Below are positions 8,268 to 15,704 of a stretch of 64,000 nucleotides of DNA, piece by piece. The notes beneath the pieces are model-generated. The model did not search any database, was not told where the DNA came from, and saw only the letters and a program-made list of their open reading frames with translations. Origin of the DNA: Kribbella sp. ALI-6-A. Its GTDB lineage: Bacteria; Actinomycetota; Actinomycetes; Propionibacteriales; Kribbellaceae. Where the stretch lies: positions 372,001 to 436,000 of the forward strand of contig NZ_MTQN01000012.1 in the NCBI RefSeq assembly GCF_001984195.1, in the 5' to 3' direction. Position 1 is the first letter of the stretch. Every line of letters starts with the position of its first letter. Made by a program: the position numbers and the translations under genes.

Positions 8268-9567
8268 TCCCAGCCACTGGCAGGCGGCGACACCTCTGGC
8301 CTGGGACGTAGCCCGCGCCCTCGCCCACGCAACCGCGGTCCCGCTGGCGCCACGTTCACTGCCCCTGTCGGCGACCGCCGGAACTACACTGGCCACGCCG
8401 CTCGTGGCCCCGGGCGCGGTGCCTCCGGTGGACCGCTCCGCCATGGACGGCTACGCCGTGTCCGGTGTGGGCCCTTGGCAACTGGTAGGCACAGTTCTGG
8501 CCGGCTCCGACCAGCGACCGGAACTGGCCGACGGCCAGGCCTACGCGGTAGTCACCGGCGCCACGGTCCCCGCGGGGACGACGGAGGTGCTGCCCGACGA
8601 GGAAGCGCGCATCGAACACGGCATCGTGCGAGTGGCCCCTGCCCCAGCCGGACCCGAGGTGGACAAGGGAGGCTCCCCTTTCCACAGCCCCAGCGCCCGC
8701 TCCGAGCCGGGACCGGGCGCGCTCGGCTCCCCCTCCCCCCTCGACGCCCCAGGTGGGGGCGGGCGGAACATCCGGCGGGCGGGTGAGGAGTGTGCTGCTG
8801 GGGAACTGTTACTGCCGGCGGGTGTCCGGATCGAGCCGTCGGTGCTCGGGCTGGCGGCTGCGGTCGGGCTGGATCGGCTGACGGTGATTCCCAAGCCGCG
8901 GGTCGCCGCGTTTGTCACCGGTGACGAGCTGGTGCGCCGTGGGGCTTCGGGACCTGGACGGGTGCGGGACGCGATCGGGCCGATGCTGCCCGGGCTGATC
9001 GAACGGGCGGAGGCGAGCTGTTGCGGGGTGACTCACCTGGCCGATTCCCGGCAGGCTCTGCGAAATGCCTTGGAAGCGTGCGAAGCCGAGCTGATTCTCG
9101 TCTCCGGGTCGTCAGCGGCCGGCCCGGCTGATCACCTGCGGGCGGCGCTGTCGGGGCTGGACGCCGAGATGGTGATCGACGGAGTCGCCTGCCGACCAGG
9201 GCACCCGCAAGCGTTGGCCCGCCTCACCGACGGTCGACTGGTGATCGGCCTACCAGGCAATCCGTTCGCCGCGCTGACCGCCTTCCTCACCCTGAGCATC
9301 GCCGTGCTGCACCGAATGCGCGGGCTCGCCCTCCCCAGGTTGCCCGTGGCCCCGATCCAGGGCGGCCTGGCCGGACACCCGGCCAGAACCCGCCTGGTCC
9401 CGGTCCGGATCACCCGCGACGGCGCCGTACCGGTCGGCCACGCCGGATCCGCGATGCTCCGAGGCGCGGCCGCCGCCGACGCTCTGGCGATCATCGAGCC
9501 CGGCCCCACCGCGATCACCGCTCGCCTCCTGCCACTCGACCCCGGGGTCTGCGTCTGGCCGTTCTGA
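8260..9567 (+). CDS. moeA: molybdopterin molybdenumtransferase MoeA
   Basis: The 435-residue protein shows the MoeA core: PPVDRSAMDGYAV near residue 60, GRNIRRAGEE, the loop VVTGATVPAGT, and the late motif VIGLPGNPFAALTAF. MoeA inserts molybdate into adenylylated molybdopterin, the cofactor step needed by FdsA, so its place at the end of the operon makes sense. The start is a GTG at 8260 that overlaps fdsD by eight bases. About 35 residues (133-167), rich in Gly, Ser and Pro, interrupt the protein just before GRNIRRAGEE. They are encoded by hairpin-rich DNA and look like an in-frame insertion. Confidence 0.9.
   Translation: MPDPSHWQAATPLAWDVARALAHATAVPLAPRSLPLSATAGTTLATPLVAPGAVPPVDRSAMDGYAVSGVGPWQLVGTVLAGSDQRPELADGQAYAVVTGATVPAGTTEVLPDEEARIEHGIVRVAPAPAGPEVDKGGSPFHSPSARSEPGPGALGSPSPLDAPGGGGRNIRRAGEECAAGELLLPAGVRIEPSVLGLAAAVGLDRLTVIPKPRVAAFVTGDELVRRGASGPGRVRDAIGPMLPGLIERAEASCCGVTHLADSRQALRNALEACEAELILVSGSSAAGPADHLRAALSGLDAEMVIDGVACRPGHPQALARLTDGRLVIGLPGNPFAALTAFLTLSIAVLHRMRGLALPRLPVAPIQGGLAGHPARTRLVPVRITRDGAVPVGHAGSAMLRGAAAADALAIIEPGPTAITARLLPLDPGVCVWPF
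8656..8763 (+). repeat. hairpin-rich in-frame insertion within moeA
   Basis: GTGGACAAGGGAG at 8659-8671 and CTCCCCTTTCCAC at 8673-8685 form a hairpin with 11 of 13 pairs and a one-base loop. A second dyad follows, CCGAGC pairing with GCTCGG. The segment encodes a low-complexity Gly/Ser/Pro stretch that is not part of the conserved MoeA fold and keeps the reading frame. It resembles a palindromic mini-element that has entered a gene. No second copy was noticed in this window. Confidence 0.5.
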
Positions 9568-9607
9568 CCCCATCGAAAATGCGACCCGCCCGCTCCCCCG
9601 CCGCGGT

Positions 9608-9613
9608 TACCCT
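9608..9613 (+). promoter_or_regulatory. -10 element for a leaderless merR transcript
   Basis: TACCCT matches TANNNT and lies exactly six bases before the ATG at 9620. No Shine-Dalgarno sequence is visible, so the transcript probably begins at the start codon. The -35 region was not identified. Confidence 0.5.
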
Positions 9614-9619
9614 GACCAG

Positions 9620-10072
9620 ATGAACGACGGGCTGAGCATCGGGCAGGTGTCGGAGCGGACCGGGTTGAGCGTGCACGCCCTGCGCTTCTACGAGCGCGAA
9701 GGCATCCTCGCCGAGCCGGTCCGGCGGGAGTCGAACGGCCGCCGGGTCTACAGCGAGGACGACGTCGACTGGCTGGAGATGTGCATCCGGTTCCGCTCGT
9801 CCGGGATGCCGTTGGACACGATCCGTCGCTACACCGACCTGGTCCGGCAGGGTCCCGGCAACGAGTCCGAGCGGCTGGCGCTGCTGCAGAGCCACCAGCA
9901 GCACGTCGAGCAGCAGCTGGCCGCGCTCACCGCCTGCCTCGACGTGATCACCCACAAGGTCGAGATCTACCAGCAGCACCTCAGCCAGGGCACTGCCGAC
10001 TGTCTCTGGACGATCCCGGTCGCCCACTCGACCGACGACCAGCCGGCGGACTCGAGGACAGCGGTCAGCTGA
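9620..10072 (+). CDS. MerR family transcriptional regulator
   Basis: The 150-residue protein begins with the MerR winged-helix signature LSIGQVSERTGLSVHALRFYEREGIL, followed by a wing (RRESNGRRVYSEDDV) and a long dimerisation helix around residues 75-120. A single Cys near residue 127 follows, without a metal-binding cluster, so the inducer is probably an organic compound. Its likely target is the MerR-type promoter at 11112-11142, one gene away, which drives the aldo/keto reductase. The 3' end overlaps the convergent aminotransferase gene by eight bases. Confidence 0.87.
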   Translation: MNDGLSIGQVSERTGLSVHALRFYEREGILAEPVRRESNGRRVYSEDDVDWLEMCIRFRSSGMPLDTIRRYTDLVRQGPGNESERLALLQSHQQHVEQQLAALTACLDVITHKVEIYQQHLSQGTADCLWTIPVAHSTDDQPADSRTAVS

Positions 10073-11087
10073 GCGCGTCGAGCGCGAGCTGGACGTCGGC
10101 CCGCGTCGAGTACACGTGGAACGACGCCCGCAGCCGACCGTCCCGTACGGCGGCCCGTACGCCGGCCGCCTTGAACGCCTCGTCGGCGCCGGGGACGTCC
10201 GCACTGACGATCGCGGAGTCGCTGGGCGGGAGCCCGAGCCCAGCGCGGAACTCGTTGGCCAAGGCGACGTTGTGGCGGTGGATCTCCGCGATCCCGATTT
10301 CCTCCAGCAGCTCCAGCGCCGGCGCGGCGCCGACGAAGCTGAACCAGGCCGGTGACTGGTCGAAGGCCCTGGCGTCGGCGGGCAGTTCCATCGTGGCGCC
10401 GTAGTACGACGAACCGGCGTACCAGTTGGCGTGCAGCGGCCGGCAGCGGTCACGGAGCGCGGGCGACAGGTAGCCGAACGTCGCGCCGCGCGGCGCCATC
10501 ATCCACTTGTAGCTGTGGGCAACCAAAGCGTCGACGCCGGTGACGTCGAGCGGCAGCCAGCCGACGGCCTGGCTCGCGTCCAGCACCACCAACGCACCGA
10601 TCCGCCGGCCGGCGGCAACCACCGCCGGAAGGTCGAGCACCGTACCGGTCGCCGACTGGACGACGCTGACCGCGACCACGTCCACACCCGGCCGGATGGC
10701 GGCGACGAAGTCCTCGCTCGGCGCCGTCACCACCTCGATCCCGCGGTCGGCGTGCACCTGCCACGGGAACACGTTCGAGGTGAACTCCACCGAGTCGGTC
10801 AGCACCTTCGCTCCGTCGGGCAGCGCCGCCGCGATCGGCGCGAGCGCCGCCGAGACCGTGCTGCCGACGAAGACGTCCGCGGCCGGTGCGCCGATCAGCC
10901 GCGCGAACGACTCCCGCGCCCGGACCGTCGACGCGTCCCAGGGCTCCCAACTGGTCGCGCCGACATGCCAGTCGGCGAGCGCCACCTGCAGCGCCTCCCA
11001 GGCCGGCCGGGGCGGCAGCCCGTACGACGCGGTGTTCAGCCAGCCCGGCCGGGGTTCCCACAGATGGGCGTAGTCGGCGACCGCCAT
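10065..11087 (-). CDS. class V PLP-dependent aminotransferase
   Basis: The 340-residue enzyme has a cysteine-desulfurase/class V fold. The segment GALVVLDASQAVGWLPLDV carries the PLP-pyridine Asp, and Lys194 in HSYKWMMAP is the Schiff-base lysine. The relatives I can recall include EgtE-like lyases and isopenicillin-N-epimerase-like proteins, but no adjacent pathway genes fix the substrate. AAGGAG lies eight bases before the ATG at 11087. The gene is divergent from the aldo/keto reductase and shares the MerR operator region, so joint control is plausible. Confidence 0.8.
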   Translation of the reverse strand: MAVADYAHLWEPRPGWLNTASYGLPPRPAWEALQVALADWHVGATSWEPWDASTVRARESFARLIGAPAADVFVGSTVSAALAPIAAALPDGAKVLTDSVEFTSNVFPWQVHADRGIEVVTAPSEDFVAAIRPGVDVVAVSVVQSATGTVLDLPAVVAAGRRIGALVVLDASQAVGWLPLDVTGVDALVAHSYKWMMAPRGATFGYLSPALRDRCRPLHANWYAGSSYYGATMELPADARAFDQSPAWFSFVGAAPALELLEEIGIAEIHRHNVALANEFRAGLGLPPSDSAIVSADVPGADEAFKAAGVRAAVRDGRLRASFHVYSTRADVQLALDALS

Positions 11088-11111
11088 GGACTTGCTCCTT
11101 CGTTGCGCAGG

Positions 11112-11142
11112 TTGACCTAGAGCGAGGTCTAGCTCCTAGGTT
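11112..11142 (+). promoter_or_regulatory. MerR-type promoter/operator for the aldo/keto reductase
   Basis: TTGACC at 11112-11117 and TAGGTT at 11137-11142 are separated by 19 bases, two more than optimal. This is the hallmark of promoters that MerR-family activators remodel. The spacer holds the inverted repeat CTAGA-N6-TCTAG at 11117-11132, and further pairing extends outward (ACCTAG with CTAGGT). The merR gene at 9620-10072 is the obvious candidate regulator. Confidence 0.78.
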
Positions 11143-11176
11143 TCGGGCATACCCCACGGACTGAGGAGTTTGCCGC

Positions 11177-12226
11177 ATGCGTTACCGCACTCTTGGCGCG
11201 ACCGGGATCGAGGTCAGCGTGCACTGCCTGGGCACGATGATGTTCGGCGCGGTCGGCAACCCGGACCACGACGACAGCGCGCGGATCATTCACGCCGCGC
11301 TCGACCAGGGCATCAACTTCGTCGACACCGCGGACATGTACTCCGCGGGCGAGTCGGAGCAGATCGTCGGCAAGGCGCTGAAGGGCCGCCGCGACGACGT
11401 CGTCCTGGCCACGAAGGTGCACTTCCCGATGGGCGAGGGCCCGAACCGCGGCGGCAACTCGCGGCGCTGGATCACCACCGAGGTCGAGAACAGCCTGCGC
11501 CGGCTCGGCACCGACTGGATCGACCTGTACCAGGTGCACCGGCCGGACCACCGCACGGACGTCGAGGAGACGCTGTCGGTGCTCACCGACCTGGTCCGGG
11601 CCGGCAAGATCCGCGCGTTCGGGTGCTCGACGTTCCCGGCCGAGGACATCGTCGAGGCCTACCACGTGGCCGAACGGCGGGGCTTCGGCAAGTTCCGGAC
11701 CGAGCAGCCGCCGTACTCGCTGATCGCGCGCGGGATCGAACGGTCGTTGCTGCCGACGGCGCAGCGGCTGAACATGGGCGTACTGACCTGGAGCCCACTG
11801 GCGTCGGGCTTCCTGTCGGGCAGGATCCGGAAGGGCCGGCCAGTGGATCTGACCGCGGGCCGGGCGGCGCTCACGCCGTTCCGGTTCGACCCGGCGATCC
11901 CTGGCAACGCGGCGAAGTTCGACGCGCTCGAGCAGCTGATCGAGGTGGCCGACGGGCTCGGCCGGACGCTGCCCGAGCTTGCGCTCGCCTTCGTCGTCTC
12001 GCACCCCGCCGTCACGTCGGTGATCACCGGGCCGCGCACGATGGAGCACCTGGAGAGCACGCTCAAGGCCGCCGATCTGACGCTGGACGACGACGTCCTC
12101 GACCGCATCGACGAGATCGTCCCGCCCGGCACCGATCTCTATCCGCCGGACGGCGCGTGGAAGCCGATCTCGATCGTCGATCCGGGCCGCCGCCGGCGTC
12201 CCCTCGCGGATCGCGCCGCCAGCTGA
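11177..12226 (+). CDS. aldo/keto reductase
   Basis: The 349-residue protein has the AKR catalytic set: Asp50 (NFVDTAD), Tyr55 (MYSAGE), Lys80 (VLATKVHF) and His121 (LYQVHRPD). The late segment with TSVITGPR would bind the NADPH phosphate. It should reduce aldehydes or ketones in the cytoplasm. GAGGAG lies about nine bases before the ATG. The upstream 19-bp-spacer promoter implies induction through a MerR protein, a common pairing in actinobacteria for oxidative or electrophile stress. The substrate is unknown. Confidence 0.88.
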   Translation: MRYRTLGATGIEVSVHCLGTMMFGAVGNPDHDDSARIIHAALDQGINFVDTADMYSAGESEQIVGKALKGRRDDVVLATKVHFPMGEGPNRGGNSRRWITTEVENSLRRLGTDWIDLYQVHRPDHRTDVEETLSVLTDLVRAGKIRAFGCSTFPAEDIVEAYHVAERRGFGKFRTEQPPYSLIARGIERSLLPTAQRLNMGVLTWSPLASGFLSGRIRKGRPVDLTAGRAALTPFRFDPAIPGNAAKFDALEQLIEVADGLGRTLPELALAFVVSHPAVTSVITGPRTMEHLESTLKAADLTLDDDVLDRIDEIVPPGTDLYPPDGAWKPISIVDPGRRRRPLADRAAS

Positions 12227-12286
12227 ACCGAGGGTGGAATCGAACGCATCCCACCGTCCTCCTTGATGGCGTCGAGGCCGACGGGC

Positions 12287-12721
12287 CTACTTGCTGGAGT
12301 TGAGGGCCGCATGGACCTTACCCGCCAGTTTGAGCAGCTGGGCCCGCTCGTTGGGGGTGAGTGGGGCCAGGGTCGAGTTCTCCACCTTGGTCACCACACC
12401 GCGGGCGGTGGTGAAGGTCCGCCGGCCCAGCGAGGTGAGGGCGATGCGGTAGCGGCGACGGTCGTCCGGGTCGCGTTCGCGGGAGACCAGGCCGTCCGCC
12501 AGCAGCTCGTCCATCAGCCGGACCGTGTCGCTCGGGTCGAGGCCCAGTCCGCCCGCGAGGGTGTTCTGGGCCATCGGGCCCTGATCGGCCAGCTCGGCGA
12601 GGGCGGCGAACTGCCACACGGTGATGCCCGGGCGGATCGCCAGGCGCTCCGCGATCTCCCGCCGTCCGGCCACACCGACTTTGTGCAGCACGAACGTGGT
12701 CATCCCCAGGAGCGTCCCCAT
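12287..12721 (-). CDS. MarR family transcriptional regulator
   Basis: The 144-residue protein has the MarR winged helix: ITVWQFAALAELADQGPM, the recognition region NTLAGGLGLDPSDTVRLMDELLADGLVSR, and the wing RERDPDDRRRYRIALTSLG. MarR proteins are dimeric repressors released by small phenolic or oxidising ligands. It is convergent with the aldo/keto reductase. A dyad CCAATCGTTGG and a -10-like TACAAT lie just upstream of its start, so autorepression is likely. A second possible ATG lies six codons downstream. Confidence 0.85.
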   Translation of the reverse strand: MGTLLGMTTFVLHKVGVAGRREIAERLAIRPGITVWQFAALAELADQGPMAQNTLAGGLGLDPSDTVRLMDELLADGLVSRERDPDDRRRYRIALTSLGRRTFTTARGVVTKVENSTLAPLTPNERAQLLKLAGKVHAALNSSK

Positions 12722-12729
12722 GACAGGCC

Positions 12730-12754
12730 ATTGTAGGGGCGGACCAATCGTTGG
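12730..12754 (-). promoter_or_regulatory. putative promoter and operator of the MarR gene
   Basis: On the minus strand TACAAT (12735-12730) is close to the -10 consensus, eight bases before the ATG. The dyad CCAA-TCG-TTGG at 12744-12754 lies just upstream of it, where MarR proteins usually bind to block polymerase. No convincing -35 element was found. Confidence 0.45.
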
Positions 12755-12787
12755 TTGACCCCCACTAATTCCTCCACAAGCCGTTCG

Positions 12788-12818
12788 AAGTTCAATCAGT
12801 AAGAGTGGTAGTGAACTT
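12788..12818 (+). promoter_or_regulatory. inverted repeat upstream of the SANT-like small gene
   Basis: AAGTTCA at 12788-12794 and TGAACTT at 12812-12818 are perfect inverse copies separated by 17 bases. They lie about 95 bases upstream of the small gene at 12912 and about 65 bases upstream of the divergent MarR start. The binding protein is unknown. Confidence 0.4.
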
Positions 12819-12911
12819 ACGGAGCGTGTTTCTTCCCCCGAACACTTTTATCCACCGCGCGCGCGGGAACCGGAAAAGAGAGATCCCCCGACCAGCGAAG
12901 AAGTGAGACAG

Positions 12912-13136
12912 ATGGCATTGCCGCAGTCGATCCGGAACGCCGGTGAACCCTGGACGACGCAGGAACTGGCCGAACTCGAGGAGCTGGCAGCGGACAACAT
13001 CCCGCCGTGCGTGATCGGCCTGCGTCTCGGCCGCCCGGAGGACGCGATCGTCGACAAGGCCCGCCGGTCCGGCGTCAAGCTGACCCCGTTGAACCGCCCG
13101 CCGTACGGTGTGGCGCCCGGGACGAAGGACGCGTGA
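12912..13136 (+). CDS. small SANT/Myb-like helical protein
   Basis: The 74-residue protein has the pattern PWTTQELAELEELAAD...IGLRLGRPEDAIVDKARRSGVKL. This resembles a single SANT/Myb-like or homeodomain-like three-helix unit found in short bacterial proteins: a Trp-Thr start, then a conserved LGR, then a basic last helix. DNA binding is plausible but unproved. I chose the ATG at 12912 over a GTG nine bases upstream because an AGAAG-like ribosome site is better spaced to it. The gene is monocistronic, between the MarR and LacI genes. Confidence 0.65.
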   Translation: MALPQSIRNAGEPWTTQELAELEELAADNIPPCVIGLRLGRPEDAIVDKARRSGVKLTPLNRPPYGVAPGTKDA

Positions 13137-13276
13137 TGAGCTGCGAGCGCTGATTCGGCGCTCGCCACCGGAATGCGGCAGACCGGGCGTACCCGAAGCT
13201 CCGAGTCGCTGCACAGCTCACGTCCAAGCTGTCGACTACCGTGTCGGAGGAGCATCGACGACACGGAGGGCAGCTT

Positions 13277-14284
13277 GTGGCAGTGACCATGCGGGACGTG
13301 GCACAGCATGCCGGGGTGTCGCCGAAGACGGTGTCCAACGTGATGAACGGCTACCCGTTCATCCGCGAGGAGACCCGCACCCGGGTGCTCGCCTCGATCG
13401 AGGCCCTCGGCTACCAGATGAACATCTCCGCCCGGAACCTCAAGTCCGGCCGCACCGGCATCATCGGGCTGGCCGTGCCCGAGCTCAGCCAGCCGTACTT
13501 CGCCGAGCTCGCCGACGCCGTGATCACCGCGGCGGAGACGCACGGCCTGACCGTGGTGATCGAGCAGACCAACGCCCTCCGCGACCGCGAGCTCACCACT
13601 CTGCACCGGCCGCGCGGCCACCTCGTCGACGGTCTGCTGTTCAGCCCGCTCGCCCTCGGGCAGGAGGACATCGAGCACCTGCGCACCGCGACCCCGATGG
13701 TCCTGCTCGGCGAACGGATGTTCCACGGCCCGGCCGACCACGTGATGATCGACAACGTCGCCGGCACCCGGGCCGTCACCGAGCATCTGCTCGCGCTCGG
13801 CCGCCGCCGGATCGCCGTGCTCGGCATCCATCCGGGCGAACGGGTCGGCACCGCCGCGATCCGGTACGGCGCCTTCGCGTCCGCGCTGACGGACGCCGGC
13901 CTGGAGCCGATCGACCGGCTCGCGATGCCCGCCGATCCCTGGCAGCGCCGGACCGGCGCGGAGGCGATGGAAGCGCTGATCGCCTCCGGCGAGAAGTTCG
14001 ACGCGGTGCTCGCACTCAACGACACGCTCGCACTCGGGGCGCTGCGGGTGCTCATCCAGCACGGCGTCCGGGTTCCTGACGACGTGGCCGTCGCCGGGTT
14101 CGACGACATCGACGAGGCCAGCTACAGCATCCCGAGCCTGACCACGGTCAACCCGGGCCGCCGCCAGATCGCCGCCACCGCGGTGGACATCCTGGTCGGC
14201 CGGATGAACGGCGACGACACCGAGCATCGCGAGGTGGTCGCGCGGTACGCGCTGCACGTGCGCGAGTCCACATCCGGACACTGA
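13277..14284 (+). CDS. LacI family transcriptional regulator
   Basis: The 335-residue protein opens with the LacI HTH and hinge (MRDVAQHAGVSPKTVSNVMNG, then RNLKSGRTGIIGL). A periplasmic-binding-protein-like sugar domain follows, including DDVAVAGFDDIDEASYSIPSLTTV. The GTG at 13277 is preferred because GGAGGG at 13265-13270 is ideally spaced. It probably senses the sugar imported by the downstream ABC system and represses it through the tandem operators at 14331-14370. Adjacency and shared orientation support local control. Confidence 0.9.
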   Translation: MAVTMRDVAQHAGVSPKTVSNVMNGYPFIREETRTRVLASIEALGYQMNISARNLKSGRTGIIGLAVPELSQPYFAELADAVITAAETHGLTVVIEQTNALRDRELTTLHRPRGHLVDGLLFSPLALGQEDIEHLRTATPMVLLGERMFHGPADHVMIDNVAGTRAVTEHLLALGRRRIAVLGIHPGERVGTAAIRYGAFASALTDAGLEPIDRLAMPADPWQRRTGAEAMEALIASGEKFDAVLALNDTLALGALRVLIQHGVRVPDDVAVAGFDDIDEASYSIPSLTTVNPGRRQIAATAVDILVGRMNGDDTEHREVVARYALHVRESTSGH

Positions 14285-14297
14285 CCGCGGCGAGGTC

Positions 14298-14370
14298 TTG
14301 ACGCCCCTGAGGACCACGGGCATCATCCTTCTACACCGATGTAGATCACCGATGTAGATCATCGATGTCA
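14298..14370 (+). promoter_or_regulatory. promoter with three tandem 13-bp operator repeats
   Basis: TTGACG at 14298-14303 is followed by a 17-base spacer and CATCAT at 14321-14326 as a probable -10. Immediately downstream, the core CGATGT recurs with a 13-base period, in repeats beginning at 14334, 14347 and 14360 (CACCGATGTAGAT, CACCGATGTAGAT, CATCGATGTCACA). The first copy also forms the near-palindrome CTACACCGATGTAG at 14331-14344. Their place after the transcription start suits repression by the LacI protein encoded just upstream. Confidence 0.7.
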
Positions 14371-14403
14371 CAGCGTGCTCCACCGCCCTCAGGGGAGACG
14401 ACC

Positions 14404-15690
14404 ATGACCGTTCACAAACCAACGCGCCGGACGCTGCTGGCCGGTGCTCTGGGCCTCGCGGGCGCGACCGCACTCACCGGCTGCGGTTCGATCGGCAGCT
14501 CCGGCGCCCGGGTCCGCGAGTGGAACCTGTTCGGCGGCGGCGACGGCGCCCGGCTGCTGCAGATCCACGACAAGTTCGTTGCCGAGCACAAGGACATCGC
14601 GTTCGAGGCGCACACCCTGGCCTGGGGCCCGCCGTTCTACACCAAGCTGGCGATGTCCGCCGCCGGCGGCCGGGCACCCGAGGTCGCCACCCTGCACCTG
14701 TCCCGGCTGCGCGGCTTCAGCCCGACCACGATGCTCGACCCGATCCCGCTCGACCTGCTGACCAAGGCCGGGATCACCGAGCAGGACTTCCTGCCCGAGA
14801 CCTGGCAGCGCTGTCTGGTCGACGGTCAGCTGTACGCCGTACCGCTGGACCAGCATCCGTTCGTGCTCTACTACAACACCGAGATCTGCCAGAAGGCCGG
14901 GCTGCTCGGACCCGACGGCCGGATCACGACCGTCAAGGGCGTCGACGCCTTCCTCGAGATGCTGAAGGCGGTCAAGGACGTCACCGGCAAGTTCGCCGCG
15001 TCGGTCGAGACGACCAACCCGTGGCGGCTGTGGTGGACGCTCTACGGCCAGCTCGAAGGCCAGTTCCTCGACGAGTCCGGCGAGCTGGTGCTGGACGACG
15101 CCAAGGCGCTGGAAGCCCTGCAACTGATGGCGAAACTGGCCGCCGACGGCCTGACCCCGAAGTCGGCCGACTACGCCGCACTGGTCGCGCAGTTCAGCAA
15201 CGGCGACGCCGGGCTGAGCTTCAACGGCGAGTGGGAGGTCACGACGTACCAGGCCGCGAAGATGCCGTTCAGCATGGCGCCGTTCCCGGTCGTGTACGAC
15301 GTGCCGAAGTTCGCCGGTGACGCGCACACTTTCGTGCTGCCGCACCAGGCGAACCGCCGCGCCGAGGACACCGCGGCGACGGTCGAGTACATCGCCTGGA
15401 TGCTGAAGAACAGCGCGGACTGGGCCGCCGGCGGCCACATCCCGGCGTACCAGCCGGTGGTCGCGAGCCCGGAGTACCTGGCGCTGAAGCCGCAGGCCGA
15501 GTACCGCTCGGTCGCGCCGGACGTGCTGTACGACCCGGACGCGTGGTTCAGCGGCTCGGGCGCGCAGCTGCAGAACGAAGCGGGGGCCGCGTTCTCGGGG
15601 GTGTACTCGGGCACCTCGACGCCGCGGCAGGCGCTCGACCAGTTCAAGGCCGCCACCCGGAAGCTGCTCGACACCCCGTCCCCGGTCTGA
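14404..15690 (+). CDS. sugar ABC transporter substrate-binding lipoprotein
   Basis: The 428-residue protein has a signal with twin arginines (TRRTLLAG) and a lipobox LTGC around residue 26, so it is probably a Tat-exported lipoprotein on the outer face of the membrane. The mature part is a cluster-B, family-1 solute-binding fold typical of oligosaccharide binding. GGGGAG precedes the ATG at 14404. It is the first gene of the importer and is followed by two permeases and a GH51 arabinofuranosidase. Arabinose-containing oligosaccharides are therefore the inferred ligand. Confidence 0.88.
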   Translation: MTVHKPTRRTLLAGALGLAGATALTGCGSIGSSGARVREWNLFGGGDGARLLQIHDKFVAEHKDIAFEAHTLAWGPPFYTKLAMSAAGGRAPEVATLHLSRLRGFSPTTMLDPIPLDLLTKAGITEQDFLPETWQRCLVDGQLYAVPLDQHPFVLYYNTEICQKAGLLGPDGRITTVKGVDAFLEMLKAVKDVTGKFAASVETTNPWRLWWTLYGQLEGQFLDESGELVLDDAKALEALQLMAKLAADGLTPKSADYAALVAQFSNGDAGLSFNGEWEVTTYQAAKMPFSMAPFPVVYDVPKFAGDAHTFVLPHQANRRAEDTAATVEYIAWMLKNSADWAAGGHIPAYQPVVASPEYLALKPQAEYRSVAPDVLYDPDAWFSGSGAQLQNEAGAAFSGVYSGTSTPRQALDQFKAATRKLLDTPSPV

Positions 15691-15704
15691 CAGGAGCTGA
15701 CCCG

